DNA of 58,396 nucleotides from Clostridiales bacterium (GTDB taxonomy: Bacteria; Bacillota; Clostridia; Oscillospirales; CAG-272), in the NCBI GenBank assembly GCA_003522145.1, contig DPGD01000058.1:1-58396 (forward strand), read 5' to 3'. The notes below the pieces were generated by a model. That model ran no database searches and was not told the DNA's origin. It saw only the letters and a list, made by a program, of their open reading frames with translations. Shown in pieces: positions 33,307-41,568 of the stretch. The position numbers were made by a program, and so were the translations under genes. The stretch's first letter is position 1, and each line of letters begins with the position of its first letter.

Positions 33307-35436
33307 ATGAAGAAGAACGAATGGGCAACGGTACGGATCTCCGACATGAACAGCCTGGGCTACGGACTGGGGCATGTGGACGGCAAGGTGGTGTTTGTCA
33401 GCGATACGGTGCCGGGGGAAGAGTGGAAGGTCAGAATCATCAAGGATGGGGGAAACTATTTTGTGGGGCGGAAGGAAGAACTGCTTTGTCCTTCAAAAAT
33501 GCGCATTCCCTCTGCCTGCACGGCCTTTCCTCAGTGCGGCGGCTGTTCCTTCTGCCATATCGGCTATGCCGAAGAGCTGAAACTGAAAAGGGAATTTGTC
33601 AAAGGCTTTCTGCGCAAGGAGGGGTTGGCAGAGCTTTCGGTCCTGCCGGTATTGTCCACCGGGAAGACCGCAGGATACCGGAACAAGATTCAGTATCCCT
33701 ACAGGGACGGGCAGTTGGGTTACTATGCCGCCCATTCTCACCGCATTGTTCCCAACCGGGGCTGTCTGCTCCATCCGCCAAAGGCAGAGGCTCTTCTTGC
33801 CGATGCGGCCCGATTCTTTAAGGAAAACCGGGTGGAGGGCTATGACGAGGAAAGGGGAAAGGGGCTTCTGCGCCATGTTTATCTGCGTACCAACGGCGAC
33901 GGAAGCGAGATGCTTCTCACTCTGGTGGTCAACGGAGAAGAGTTTCCTCTGGGTCAAGAGCTGGCAGAAGAACTGAAAAAAAGACATCCGGGGTTCACGG
34001 GGCTGCTTCTGAATGTGAATCAGGAAAAGAACAATGTGATCTTGGGAAAGACCTTCCGGCTGCTTTGGGGAAAAGGGGTTCTTACGGATCGGCTTCTCTC
34101 CTGCGATTTTGAGATGTCTCCCGCCTCCTTTTACCAGGTGAACCGGGAAGGGGCAGAGCTTCTCTATAAGGAGGTTCAGAAAAGGGCAGACCTTCGGGAG
34201 GGACAAAAGGTGGTGGACCTGTTCTGCGGAATCGGAACGATTGGCCTGTGTTTGTGCAAGGATGTACCGGGAGCGGAGCTGGTGGGCGTGGAAGTGGTGC
34301 CGGAAGCGGTGGAAAATGCCAAGAAAAACGCCCTGCGGAACGGCATTCCCAACGCCCGGTTCTTCTTGGGAGATGCCAATCACCCGGCGGTCAACGAGGC
34401 GGACTTGGTGGTGGTGGACCCACCGAGAAAGGGCTTGGAGGAGGAACTGATCGAGTCGCTGAGTGCCCGTGCCTTTCGCAAGATCATCTATGTTTCCTGC
34501 GATCCCGCCACGCTTGCAAGAGATTTGAAGCGTTTCCAAATGCGCGGCTGGCTCTTGGGCGATGTCCAGCCGGTGGATATGTTCCCCCGGACGGGGCATG
34601 TGGAGACGGTTGTTCTTTTGAGCAGGGAAACAATCAACGACTATACTATCGGCAATTTGAATCTTAGCAACAATCAGCAGACGGTAATGGAAACCGACGC
34701 CAAAAGAAGAATTGCCGGCAAATTTACAGATAACAGACCAATGACCGATGGTTTGAAAACGGATGCTTTGAGTAAATTCAGGATTTATAAAGAAAAGTTG
34801 AAATGTAGTTTTTTAGGCGATAGTATCACAGAGGGTATAAATACCACGAAGACCTATCACGAATACTTGGCGGAATTGTGCGGTATAGAAGCAAGGAATT
34901 TTGGTGCGAATGGTTCGTGTATCTCAACCTATACATTGGATGCATCATTACACTATTATTGTATGGTTGAGAGAGTAGAAACCGTTGACAAGGATTCAGA
35001 TATGGTTTTCGTTTTTGGCGGAACGAATGACTTTAATCGCGGATGCCCCATGGGAACTTTTGAATCAAAAGATAAAAACACATTCAAAGGTGCATTGTCT
35101 GTTATGCTTCAATATTTGAAGGATCATTTCCCGAATAAGAAAATTTATCTTTTGACACCTATTCGTAGAGGAATCTTTGATTCTCAGCCTACTGACCTGC
35201 AAGCGAATTCCATTGGTTTGTATTTAACCGATTATGTGGATGCCATCAAAGAAGCAGGCGAATTGTTTGATATTGAAGTTATAGATTTACATACACTCAC
35301 CGGTCTAAACCCAAATGACAAAGAGTGTGCCGATCAATACTTCCATAACAGCGGTTCAATTGATAATTTGCATCCAAATGCCAAGGGACATTTGGTAATT
35401 GCAGAAACAATATGCAGGCATTTATTGAAAGCATAG
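33307..35436 (+). CDS. rlmD: 23S rRNA (uracil-5-)-methyltransferase RlmD/RlmCD fused in frame to an SGNH/GDSL hydrolase
   Basis: One 709-residue open frame from ATG 33307 (GAGGGG upstream). Residues 1-440 are a complete RlmD/RumA-type enzyme: TRAM-like start (GYGLGHVDGKVVFV), iron-sulphur cysteines (CPSKMRIPSAC, CGGCSFC), SAM motif VVDLFCGIGTIGL, VVDPPRKGLEEEL and nucleophile YVSCDPATLARDL. It should end soon after HVETVVLLSR. Instead, at about base 34632 the frame continues into AT-rich DNA and, after a 55-residue linker, an SGNH hydrolase: block I SFLGDSITEGIN, FGANGSC, block III FGGTNDF, block V DNLHPNAKGH. Base composition and codon use switch sharply at the joint. Either a recent insertion replaced the stop codon, or the hydrolase is translated separately from an internal ATG (34687 or 34741). 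Both enzymatic halves look intact. Confidence 0.85.
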   Translation: MKKNEWATVRISDMNSLGYGLGHVDGKVVFVSDTVPGEEWKVRIIKDGGNYFVGRKEELLCPSKMRIPSACTAFPQCGGCSFCHIGYAEELKLKREFVKGFLRKEGLAELSVLPVLSTGKTAGYRNKIQYPYRDGQLGYYAAHSHRIVPNRGCLLHPPKAEALLADAARFFKENRVEGYDEERGKGLLRHVYLRTNGDGSEMLLTLVVNGEEFPLGQELAEELKKRHPGFTGLLLNVNQEKNNVILGKTFRLLWGKGVLTDRLLSCDFEMSPASFYQVNREGAELLYKEVQKRADLREGQKVVDLFCGIGTIGLCLCKDVPGAELVGVEVVPEAVENAKKNALRNGIPNARFFLGDANHPAVNEADLVVVDPPRKGLEEELIESLSARAFRKIIYVSCDPATLARDLKRFQMRGWLLGDVQPVDMFPRTGHVETVVLLSRETINDYTIGNLNLSNNQQTVMETDAKRRIAGKFTDNRPMTDGLKTDALSKFRIYKEKLKCSFLGDSITEGINTTKTYHEYLAELCGIEARNFGANGSCISTYTLDASLHYYCMVERVETVDKDSDMVFVFGGTNDFNRGCPMGTFESKDKNTFKGALSVMLQYLKDHFPNKKIYLLTPIRRGIFDSQPTDLQANSIGLYLTDYVDAIKEAGELFDIEVIDLHTLTGLNPNDKECADQYFHNSGSIDNLHPNAKGHLVIAETICRHLLKA

Positions 35437-35633
35437 AGATTTACAGAGAACGACAGCCAGACGGTTTATGTTCAGACCATTCATTTCCAATTCCCTGTTT
35501 CATATAATGGTGAGTCAGTAACCGGGATTTCCCCGCCTAATGAAACAACAGTTGAGACAGCGGTGCTGTTGCAAAAAGAAGATTGTGGTAATTTTTGCTT
35601 TCGGTGGTTACCGAAATGTTTACCTTTTCAAAA
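35437..35633 (+). other. AT-rich non-coding tail of the inserted segment
   Basis: About 200 bases after the SGNH stop, still AT-rich, with no start-supported open frame. It ends at a strong terminator. Probably the right part of the imported DNA that carries the hydrolase. Confidence 0.4.
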
Positions 35634-35670
35634 AGACAGGCATACTCTCGGAGTATGCCTGTCTTTTTTT
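35634..35670. terminator. Strong bidirectional Rho-independent terminator
   Basis: AGACAGGCATACTC (35634-35647), loop TCG, GAGTATGCCTGTCT (35651-35664), followed by a run of Ts; on the other strand the stem is also followed by TTTTT. It serves the rlmD-SGNH transcript and the converging ARH lipoprotein operon. Confidence 0.92.
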
Positions 35671-35704
35671 ACATTCTTTTTGAAATGAGTCTGAAAAATC
35701 CGGT

Positions 35705-37765
35705 TCAGCTTACTGCCAGTTCGCTGCAACTGATGAATCCGCCCCTGACACCGCCACCGGCGATGCCGATCAGGCGCACTCCGGAGAAGAAACCGGGCGT
35801 TTTCAGCGTGAAGACATAGGTTTCATAGCCCTTTCCGAAGGAAGACAGAGCGTTTCCATTGGGATATGCCGGAGAAACGGTTGCTTCCGCTTTCTGCCAG
35901 ACGCCATCCTTGAGCACTTCCACGGAAAGAGTGCCGTCTGCAAACCAGCCGCCGTTTCCGAAGTGGTTTCCTTCCGTGAAGCTCACTGTGGAGATTTGCT
36001 TTTCTTGTTTATAAACATAACCGATGTAGACAGAGCGCCGGTAATTCTCCTCCGTATAAATGAAGGTGTCATATTGCATGGAATCGTTGGCGGAGGAAGC
36101 ATTGGGAACCACACCGTCGCAAATAACTCCGATGTTCTTGGAACCGCCGCCTGTGGGAGCGGTGACACTGCAAATGATCGTTTGCGTGCTTGCTTTGCCG
36201 ACGCTGACCGCCACTTCCCTTGAGAGCTCCACCTTTTCGCCTTCAGAGTCCACGGCTGTGAGCTTTACAGTATAGGTGCCCGGCTTTTCGTAGAAGTATT
36301 CTGCGGGGACGCTGTCAAGCACTCTTCCGTCTCCCATATCGAAGGAGGTTTTCACGACCTCGTGGGGTGTGCCGTAGGTGAACAGGGAAGCCGACACACT
36401 GCCGTTCGGATTTGTTTTCACCGAGAATTCCGCATACAGTCCTTTTTCCCATTGCTCATAAGGAACTTCTTTCAGCTCCTTCTCGACGGTGTAGACCCAG
36501 CCGTCCTCATTCTTCTCTGCGCCGTATTCTGCAAGTACTTCTTCGGCCAGTTTGCAGTTGTCCTCTATGGTCTTTTTGAAGGTGTAGCGGGTGGTGACAA
36601 ACCTTCCTGTTTCCTTCAGAGCCGATTTGTAGACATCCTCCAGCTTTTCCGCACCGCAGAAATTGCCCAGAATGGCGGCAACGGTGGAGGGGTTACAGTC
36701 GCTGTCCTGTCCGCAACGCATGGAAAGGATGGTAGAATCCTTGAAATCGCCCTTGCCGTACAGCAGACCCATCAGAACATAGCCGGAATTCAGCTTGGCA
36801 TCAATGTTTCCGTGACCGCACAATTCCGGACAGCGGTCGTCGTTTCCCCATTTGTTCTCGATTTTCTGCCAGCAGAGCGCAAAGGAATCGCCTGCCCGGT
36901 AGCTTGCCCAGACATCCTCCAGAAGCATCCGGAATTTGGTGCCCTCCGGAATGATTTCGGTTCCGGTCCTGCAAAGCTCCTCCACGGATTCTGCCGTAAA
37001 GGCCGCAGAATGCAGGGCGGTCACGAAGACACCGCCGTACACCCCGTCGCCGTAATTCATGATGTGCCCCAATTCAAAAGCTCTTGCCGCCGCTTCGTTC
37101 ACAAGTCCGGGATAGATCTGTCCTAAAAAATCGCATTCAATCTGCCAGTCGATATCGTCGCAGTGGTAGTTGTAAAGATAACTGCCTGAATCGGGATACC
37201 CGATTCCGTTTCTCAGATTTTCCCTTGCTCGGCCGTTGGCGTGCCAGGCTGCGAAGGTGGTTTTCCGAAAGGTTGTGGCAATATCCTCCGGCTTGCAGAA
37301 AGCCCCTTTTTTGATCATGGTTTCAATAAAGGGAATCTCCACATACAAATCATCCTGATCGAAAGCACTGTTGATCATTTCGGGGCTCCATGCCGGCACT
37401 TTGCTTTCGGGAATCATCGTTCCTCTGTAGCAGAACTCCGTGGATGCGCCCCAGGCTACGCCCACCATTTGCCCGATCCAGCCGCCTTTTATTTTGTCTT
37501 CCAGTTCGCTTGCCGTCAGACGGACGGTCTGCTTCGGCAGGGGGGAGGTCGGTGTGGGGATAGGAGAGGAAGCAGGCGTTGCCGGCGTGGTGTTGTCTCC
37601 GGAAGGGGTACTGCTTCCGGAGGCGGAACCTTCGGAAACCGTGGTTTGGCTACCCGTAGAAATCGTCGGAGAGTCCGGACTCTTCGTGTCGGAAGTACCG
37701 CTTGAACAGCCGGCCAGCAGTAACGCAGAAAAGGCAAGCGCCGCAAGTCTGTAGGATTTTTTCAT
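35705..37765 (-). CDS. ADP-ribosylglycohydrolase-family lipoprotein with PKD-like and discoidin-like domains
   Basis: 686 residues; ATG 37765 with AAGGAGG upstream. Signal peptide with lipobox LLLAGC (C20), then a Ser/Thr/Pro linker to about residue 80, so the enzyme is displayed outside the membrane. Residues about 85-430 are an ARH fold: KGGWIGQMVGVAWGAS, the metal-binding acidic cluster FDQDDLYVEI and the C-terminal GQDSDCNPSTVAAILGN. About 445-525 resembles a PKD module, and about 530-686 a galactose-binding-like domain (FTEGNHFGNGGWF). Known ARH enzymes cleave ADP-ribose from proteins or nucleotides, but secreted members with binding modules may act on other glycosides. Last gene of an operon with an XRE-ARH protein and a ribokinase. 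Confidence 0.85.
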   Translation of the reverse strand: MKKSYRLAALAFSALLLAGCSSGTSDTKSPDSPTISTGSQTTVSEGSASGSSTPSGDNTTPATPASSPIPTPTSPLPKQTVRLTASELEDKIKGGWIGQMVGVAWGASTEFCYRGTMIPESKVPAWSPEMINSAFDQDDLYVEIPFIETMIKKGAFCKPEDIATTFRKTTFAAWHANGRARENLRNGIGYPDSGSYLYNYHCDDIDWQIECDFLGQIYPGLVNEAAARAFELGHIMNYGDGVYGGVFVTALHSAAFTAESVEELCRTGTEIIPEGTKFRMLLEDVWASYRAGDSFALCWQKIENKWGNDDRCPELCGHGNIDAKLNSGYVLMGLLYGKGDFKDSTILSMRCGQDSDCNPSTVAAILGNFCGAEKLEDVYKSALKETGRFVTTRYTFKKTIEDNCKLAEEVLAEYGAEKNEDGWVYTVEKELKEVPYEQWEKGLYAEFSVKTNPNGSVSASLFTYGTPHEVVKTSFDMGDGRVLDSVPAEYFYEKPGTYTVKLTAVDSEGEKVELSREVAVSVGKASTQTIICSVTAPTGGGSKNIGVICDGVVPNASSANDSMQYDTFIYTEENYRRSVYIGYVYKQEKQISTVSFTEGNHFGNGGWFADGTLSVEVLKDGVWQKAEATVSPAYPNGNALSSFGKGYETYVFTLKTPGFFSGVRLIGIAGGGVRGGFISCSELAVS

Positions 37766-37790
37766 CTTGGAATCCTCCTTACTTATATAA

Positions 37791-39374
37791 TCAGGTGGTT
37801 TTTTTCATAAGGGCCAGAGTTTTCTTGGCCATATCCGTGATGGAAACGCAGCTGTATCCCGAAATGTTGGAGCAGAGGGTGTCGCATACACGGCCGGTGA
37901 ATTCTTCGGGTAGCGCTTTTCCGCCCAGCATCACACCGAGGATCGAACCGACGGTCGCACCGTTGCAGTCGGTGTCAAAGCCCTGTTCCACCGCCATGCC
38001 CACCGAGCGGGCATAATCCTTTTGGCCGTAAAGCAGGCAGGCAGCGACGATTTCGGCATTGGAGATAGTGTGACACCAGTCGTGAGAGCTCTGCTCATTC
38101 CATCTTTTGTGGAGATCCTCAAAAAAGTCCTTTTCGCTCGTACCGCTGTTGTAGCCCTCCAAAACCTTTTCGATCGCTTCATAAAGTCTGGATGTGGACG
38201 GAATTTCAGCCATACCGCAACGAATCACTTCCTCGGGGTTCTTGGTGGAAAAAGCGGCGGCAATCATGGCACTGACAAACATTTCGCCGTAGATACCGTT
38301 TTTGATGTGGGAGATCGAAGCGTCCCGATGTGCCATTTCAGCCGCCATGCGGGGATTGCAGGGGTTGAAGTAGCCGAAGAAATCGCCTCTGATCTGAGCG
38401 CCGATCCACTCTCTGTAGGGATTCTTGTACTCTGCAGATTCGGGGGGCAGATATCCGTTGACAAAGTTCCGGTAAGCGACCCGCTCTGCCGTGCAGTAGG
38501 CGTTTTTGACCTGAGTTGCCAGCCACATGGAGGCAACATTTTCGGCGGTGAAGTCTTTACCGTACCGCTCAATGATCTTGTAGCCCATGATGGTGTAGTT
38601 GGTATCGTCATCGCAGGGCATCTTTCCGTAATCCCGGGGATAGGCGCAGGCGGCGATGTTCCAGTTCAGCCCGTCCATGACTTCCTCGGTGCATTCTTCC
38701 TTGTCGATGTACCGGTGCATCGGGTAATTTCCGGTTCTTTTCAGGATTTTTCTCAATTCCGGTTCCATAATGCCTTCCACCGGTTTTCCGAGGAAGCATC
38801 CGCAGACTCTTCCAAGCCAGCCCCCGAGAATTTTGTCCAGAAGAATGTCGTCATCAGGAAGCGGCATCGGAAGGTCATAAGGCTTGGTGAACTGACGGAT
38901 CCGTCCCAAATCGGAGGGCTCTGTGTATTTATAATCGGCCCTTTGCGGCGCTTGCGTTACGATCTCAAAAAGAACATCGGCGATTTTGTCCTTGTATTTT
39001 CCGTCCGGCAGAGAGGAAACCTCTGAAAAAAGCTCCTTGAAGGCTTCGATATCCTTTCCTTCCTCCACCGATTGACGGTATTCCACCTCCAGCTCCTTGG
39101 AATAGCATTCCCAAGTGGGTTGTTTTTCAAAGGAAGGGGTGATCTCATAGCCCATCCGAAAGCCTTCCTCGTGCATCAGACGGTAGTTTCCGCAAAGATA
39201 GTCCAGACTTACATTGAAAATTTCCGAAAGCGCCAGCAGATTCTCAATGGTCGGTTTGGTTACCCCGGATTCCCATTTCTGAACGGCCTGCCTGGAAACT
39301 CCCAGCTTGTCTGCAAGGGTATCCAAGGACATTTTTTTGTGGATGCGGCATTGATACAATTTTTCGCTGAGCAT
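37791..39374 (-). CDS. XRE helix-turn-helix fused to an ADP-ribosylglycohydrolase domain
   Basis: 527 residues from ATG 39374 (MLSEKLYQC). Residues 1-65 are a standard XRE DNA-binding domain (SLDTLADKLGVSRQAVQKWE, LALSEIFNVSLDYLCG). After a 90-residue linker, about 160-520 is an ARH domain: DDILLDKILGGWLGRVCG, KMPCDDDTNYTIMGYK (the TDDT-like metal site) and EQGFDTDCNGATVGSILG (the DTD metal site). The metal ligands look intact, so the domain may be an active enzyme that also senses its ligand. The 16-base gap to the ribokinase and 25-base gap to the secreted ARH make it the obvious regulator of this operon. Start chosen by domain boundary; an upstream open frame of 58 codons is spurious. Confidence 0.88.
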   Translation of the reverse strand: MLSEKLYQCRIHKKMSLDTLADKLGVSRQAVQKWESGVTKPTIENLLALSEIFNVSLDYLCGNYRLMHEEGFRMGYEITPSFEKQPTWECYSKELEVEYRQSVEEGKDIEAFKELFSEVSSLPDGKYKDKIADVLFEIVTQAPQRADYKYTEPSDLGRIRQFTKPYDLPMPLPDDDILLDKILGGWLGRVCGCFLGKPVEGIMEPELRKILKRTGNYPMHRYIDKEECTEEVMDGLNWNIAACAYPRDYGKMPCDDDTNYTIMGYKIIERYGKDFTAENVASMWLATQVKNAYCTAERVAYRNFVNGYLPPESAEYKNPYREWIGAQIRGDFFGYFNPCNPRMAAEMAHRDASISHIKNGIYGEMFVSAMIAAAFSTKNPEEVIRCGMAEIPSTSRLYEAIEKVLEGYNSGTSEKDFFEDLHKRWNEQSSHDWCHTISNAEIVAACLLYGQKDYARSVGMAVEQGFDTDCNGATVGSILGVMLGGKALPEEFTGRVCDTLCSNISGYSCVSITDMAKKTLALMKKTT

Positions 39375-39390
39375 GATTATCGGTTTCCTT

Positions 39391-40272
39391 TCATATAAGA
39401 ATTTGTTTTGTAAAAGAAAGCACTTCTTCCAGAGTAGGCACGGAAGCGGAGGCTCCCTTTCTGGTGCAGGAGAGCGAAGCGGCAACTGACGCAAAACGAC
39501 AACTTTCTTCAAGGTTTTTCCCCTTGGAAAGCATGGTGCACAAAGCACCGCAGAAGGTGTCCCCGGCCGCTGTTGTATCCACGACCTTGACCGAAGGGCA
39601 GGGAAAGGCTGTGCGTTTTTTCTTTGAAACGATTTTGTAGCCTTTTCCTCCCAATGTTACAACCAGCGTTTGTGTGCCGGCCTCCAGAAGCTTTTCCTCT
39701 CCTCCGAGCAGGGAAAGTTCGGTTTCGTTCGGAAGAAGTATATCGGTGTATCGGAGAAAGGGAAGAATCGTGCTGTCAGCCGGAGCCGGATTCAGAAGTG
39801 TAGTCATGCCCTTGCTTTTGGATACTTGTAAGGCATATCCGACGGTTTCCACAGGAATTTCCAACTGACCAAGGAACAAATCGCCTCTTTTGGCGGAACA
39901 AAGAAAATCATCTACATCCTTTTTGGAAACGGTCATGTTGGCGCCGCCGGAAACAATGATCCGGTTATTCTGACCGCACAGAGTGATGAGAGCGCTCCCG
40001 GTCATGCAACCGTCGGTGCTTTTTATGCATTCCACATTCACTCCGGATAAGGCAAGATTGTTTTTCAGTTCTGTGCCGTACGGATCTTTTCCGATTCGGC
40101 CGCACATGGAAACCTCCCCGCCCAACCGTGCGCAGGCAATGGCCTGATTGGCCCCCTTGCCGCCGCTGTTGACGAAGAAATCCTGTCCTTTTACCGTTTC
40201 TCCGTCTTCCGGATACCGAGTGCAGGATAGGACAAAATCGGTGTTCAAACTCCCAAGAATGAAAATATGCAT
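39391..40272 (-). CDS. rbsK: Ribokinase-family (PfkB) sugar kinase
   Basis: 293 residues, ATG 40272 with AAGGAG upstream. PfkB signatures: GSLNTDFVLSCTRYPEDGET at the start, SGGKGANQAIACARLG (signature 1), LNPAPAD, LLPNETELSLL and VDTTAAGDTFCGAL (signature 2 with the catalytic aspartate). This is the ribokinase subgroup, which phosphorylates D-ribose at C5; deoxyribose or another pentose remains possible. First gene of an operon with two ADP-ribosylglycohydrolases and no ribose transporter, so ribose may be generated from nucleoside or ADP-ribose substrates. Confidence 0.9.
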   Translation of the reverse strand: MHIFILGSLNTDFVLSCTRYPEDGETVKGQDFFVNSGGKGANQAIACARLGGEVSMCGRIGKDPYGTELKNNLALSGVNVECIKSTDGCMTGSALITLCGQNNRIIVSGGANMTVSKKDVDDFLCSAKRGDLFLGQLEIPVETVGYALQVSKSKGMTTLLNPAPADSTILPFLRYTDILLPNETELSLLGGEEKLLEAGTQTLVVTLGGKGYKIVSKKKRTAFPCPSVKVVDTTAAGDTFCGALCTMLSKGKNLEESCRFASVAASLSCTRKGASASVPTLEEVLSFTKQILI

Positions 40273-40296
40273 AGGACATCTCCTTCCGTTGCTATC

Positions 40297-40325
40297 ATTG
40301 TATCAGTCTTTCCTTCCGAATGCAA
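40297..40325 (-). promoter_or_regulatory. Promoter of the ribokinase/ARH operon
   Basis: Minus-strand TTGCAT (40320-40325) and TACAAT (40297-40302), spacer 17, 24 bases before the ribokinase start. Confidence 0.65.
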
Positions 40326-40382
40326 GCACCCTATAGGAGGCATTTTGGCAACTGAAGGTTGACAAAACGGGCGGAATACAAA

Positions 40383-40418
40383 AAACGGAACCGTCCCAGG
40401 AAGCAGACGGTTCCGTTT
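40383..40418. terminator. Terminator after rubredoxin
   Basis: AAACGGAACCGTC (40383-40395) and GACGGTTCCGTTT (40406-40418) form a perfect 13-bp stem; on the minus strand it is followed by TTTTTTG, ending the rubredoxin operon. Confidence 0.85.
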
Positions 40419-40447
40419 CTTTGTTTTTCTTTTGCAAAAGCCTTGTT

Positions 40448-40603
40448 TCAGGCTTCTTCAAACAGCTCTTTGCCAAGACCGCAGACGGGGCAGGTCCAAT
40501 CTTCCGGCAAATCCTCCCACTTGGTTCCGGCAGGAATGCCGTTTTCGGGATCGCCTAAAGCCTCGTCATAAACATAGCCGCAGGGGCAGGTGTATTTTTT
40601 CAT
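40448..40603 (-). CDS. Rubredoxin
   Basis: 51-residue iron protein, too short for many gene finders. It begins MKKYTCPCGYVYDEALGD and ends DWTCPVCGLGKELFEEA, with the family's PAGTKWEDLP in the middle. The second iron knuckle is a normal CPVCG, but the first reads C-P-C-G, one residue shorter than the usual C-x-x-C-G. It donates electrons to the reverse rubrerythrin encoded upstream, the classic peroxide-reduction pair of anaerobes. AGGG-type ribosome site upstream. Last gene of the perR-region operon, followed by a strong terminator. Confidence 0.93.
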   Translation of the reverse strand: MKKYTCPCGYVYDEALGDPENGIPAGTKWEDLPEDWTCPVCGLGKELFEEA

Positions 40604-40619
40604 TGTATTGTTTCCCTCT

Positions 40620-40817
40620 TTATTTACTCATCATAATTTCCGAAATGGCATCCAGAATTTTCTGATGGCATCCGCCGCAGCCGGTAGAGCAGTGCGTGAT
40701 CTCCTGCACGCTCTTGAAGAGCGTCTCCACATCCTCCATGCGGACGGAGTCGTGCAGAGCCTTTTCCACATCGGCGTAGGTTACCTTTTTGCAGTTGCAA
40801 ATGGTGTAATTTTCCAT
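40620..40817 (-). CDS. BFD-like [2Fe-2S]-binding protein
   Basis: 65 residues. The four cysteines have the bacterioferritin-associated ferredoxin spacing: ICNCKKV near the start and HCSTGCGGCHQ near residue 48. BFD domains carry a [2Fe-2S] cluster and deliver electrons, in bacterioferritin release or to oxidoreductases. Placed 9 bases after the reverse rubrerythrin gene and 16 before rubredoxin, it is likely part of the same electron chain to peroxide or oxygen. Confidence 0.85.
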   Translation of the reverse strand: MENYTICNCKKVTYADVEKALHDSVRMEDVETLFKSVQEITHCSTGCGGCHQKILDAISEIMMSK

Positions 40818-40826
40818 GAACAGGCC

Positions 40827-41375
40827 TCAATCGTTGAAATATCTCTTGAGCAGTCCTGCAAATGCCTTGCCGTGTCTGGCTTCGTCTCTTGCCATCTCGT
40901 GAACGGTGTCGTGAATGGCGTCCAGATTCAGCTCTTTTGCCAGCTTGGCCAATTCCACCTTACCTGCCGTTGCGCCGTTTTCCGCGGCGACCCGCATCTC
41001 CAGGTTCTTTTTGGTGCTGTCGGTCAGAACTTCGCCCAACAACTCGGCAAACTTGGCGGCATGCTCGGCTTCTTCAAAGGCGGCAGTCTTCCAGTACTCG
41101 GCAATTTCAGGATAGCCTTCTCTTGCGGCAACTCTGGACATAGCGAGATACATACCCACTTCGCTGCATTCTCCGTTGAAGTTTGCGTGCAGTCCTTCAA
41201 TGATCCGGGGATCGGTTCCCTTGGCAACGCCCACTACATGCTCGGCGGCCCAGGACATTGCTTCTTCCTGTACCTCCACAAACTTTTCACCGGGGGCCTT
41301 GCACAGGGGGCATTGGGTAGGACAGGTCTCGCTCTCCACGATCTCTCCGCAGACGGTACATCTCCATTTTTTCAT
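40827..41375 (-). CDS. Reverse rubrerythrin (rubredoxin domain N-terminal, ferritin-like C-terminal)
   Basis: 182 residues from ATG 41375 (AAGGAG upstream). Unlike classical rubrerythrin the rubredoxin-type centre comes first: WRCTVCGEIVES and CPLCKAPGEKF (residues 4-30). The four-helix di-iron domain follows, with its carboxylate ligands in FNGECSEVGMYLAM, AAFEEAEHAAKF, RVAAENGATAGKVE and HEMARDEARHGKAF. Such proteins reduce hydrogen peroxide and oxygen in anaerobes and are typically under PerR control, as suggested here by the perR gene upstream. Confidence 0.92.
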   Translation of the reverse strand: MKKWRCTVCGEIVESETCPTQCPLCKAPGEKFVEVQEEAMSWAAEHVVGVAKGTDPRIIEGLHANFNGECSEVGMYLAMSRVAAREGYPEIAEYWKTAAFEEAEHAAKFAELLGEVLTDSTKKNLEMRVAAENGATAGKVELAKLAKELNLDAIHDTVHEMARDEARHGKAFAGLLKRYFND

Positions 41376-41411
41376 AATTCTCTTCTCCTTTTTATGTGTA
41401 AAATTTATTTT

Positions 41412-41567
41412 GGGCACCTCTGAAAATTTTCCGCACGGCCGGCATCGCCGCATGGCCGCAGAACCTTGCGGTGAAACCCCGAAATATACAAAGAGTTCTT
41501 GTGCTTTTGCCCCTCGTTCTTCGGCAAAACCGCTCTTTGAACACGCCTTGAATATTTAGGGACACCC
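41412..41567. repeat. MITE-like element, best-preserved copy
   Basis: A 156-base element between perR and the rubrerythrin gene. Left end GGGCACCTCTGAAAATTTTC; right end read on the other strand GGGTGTCCCTAAATATTCAA, so the termini are imperfect inverted repeats. It shares long blocks with 18327-18510 and a right end with 56932-56982. No open frame inside. Non-autonomous mobile DNA is the simplest reading. Confidence 0.65.
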
Positions 41568-41568
41568 T

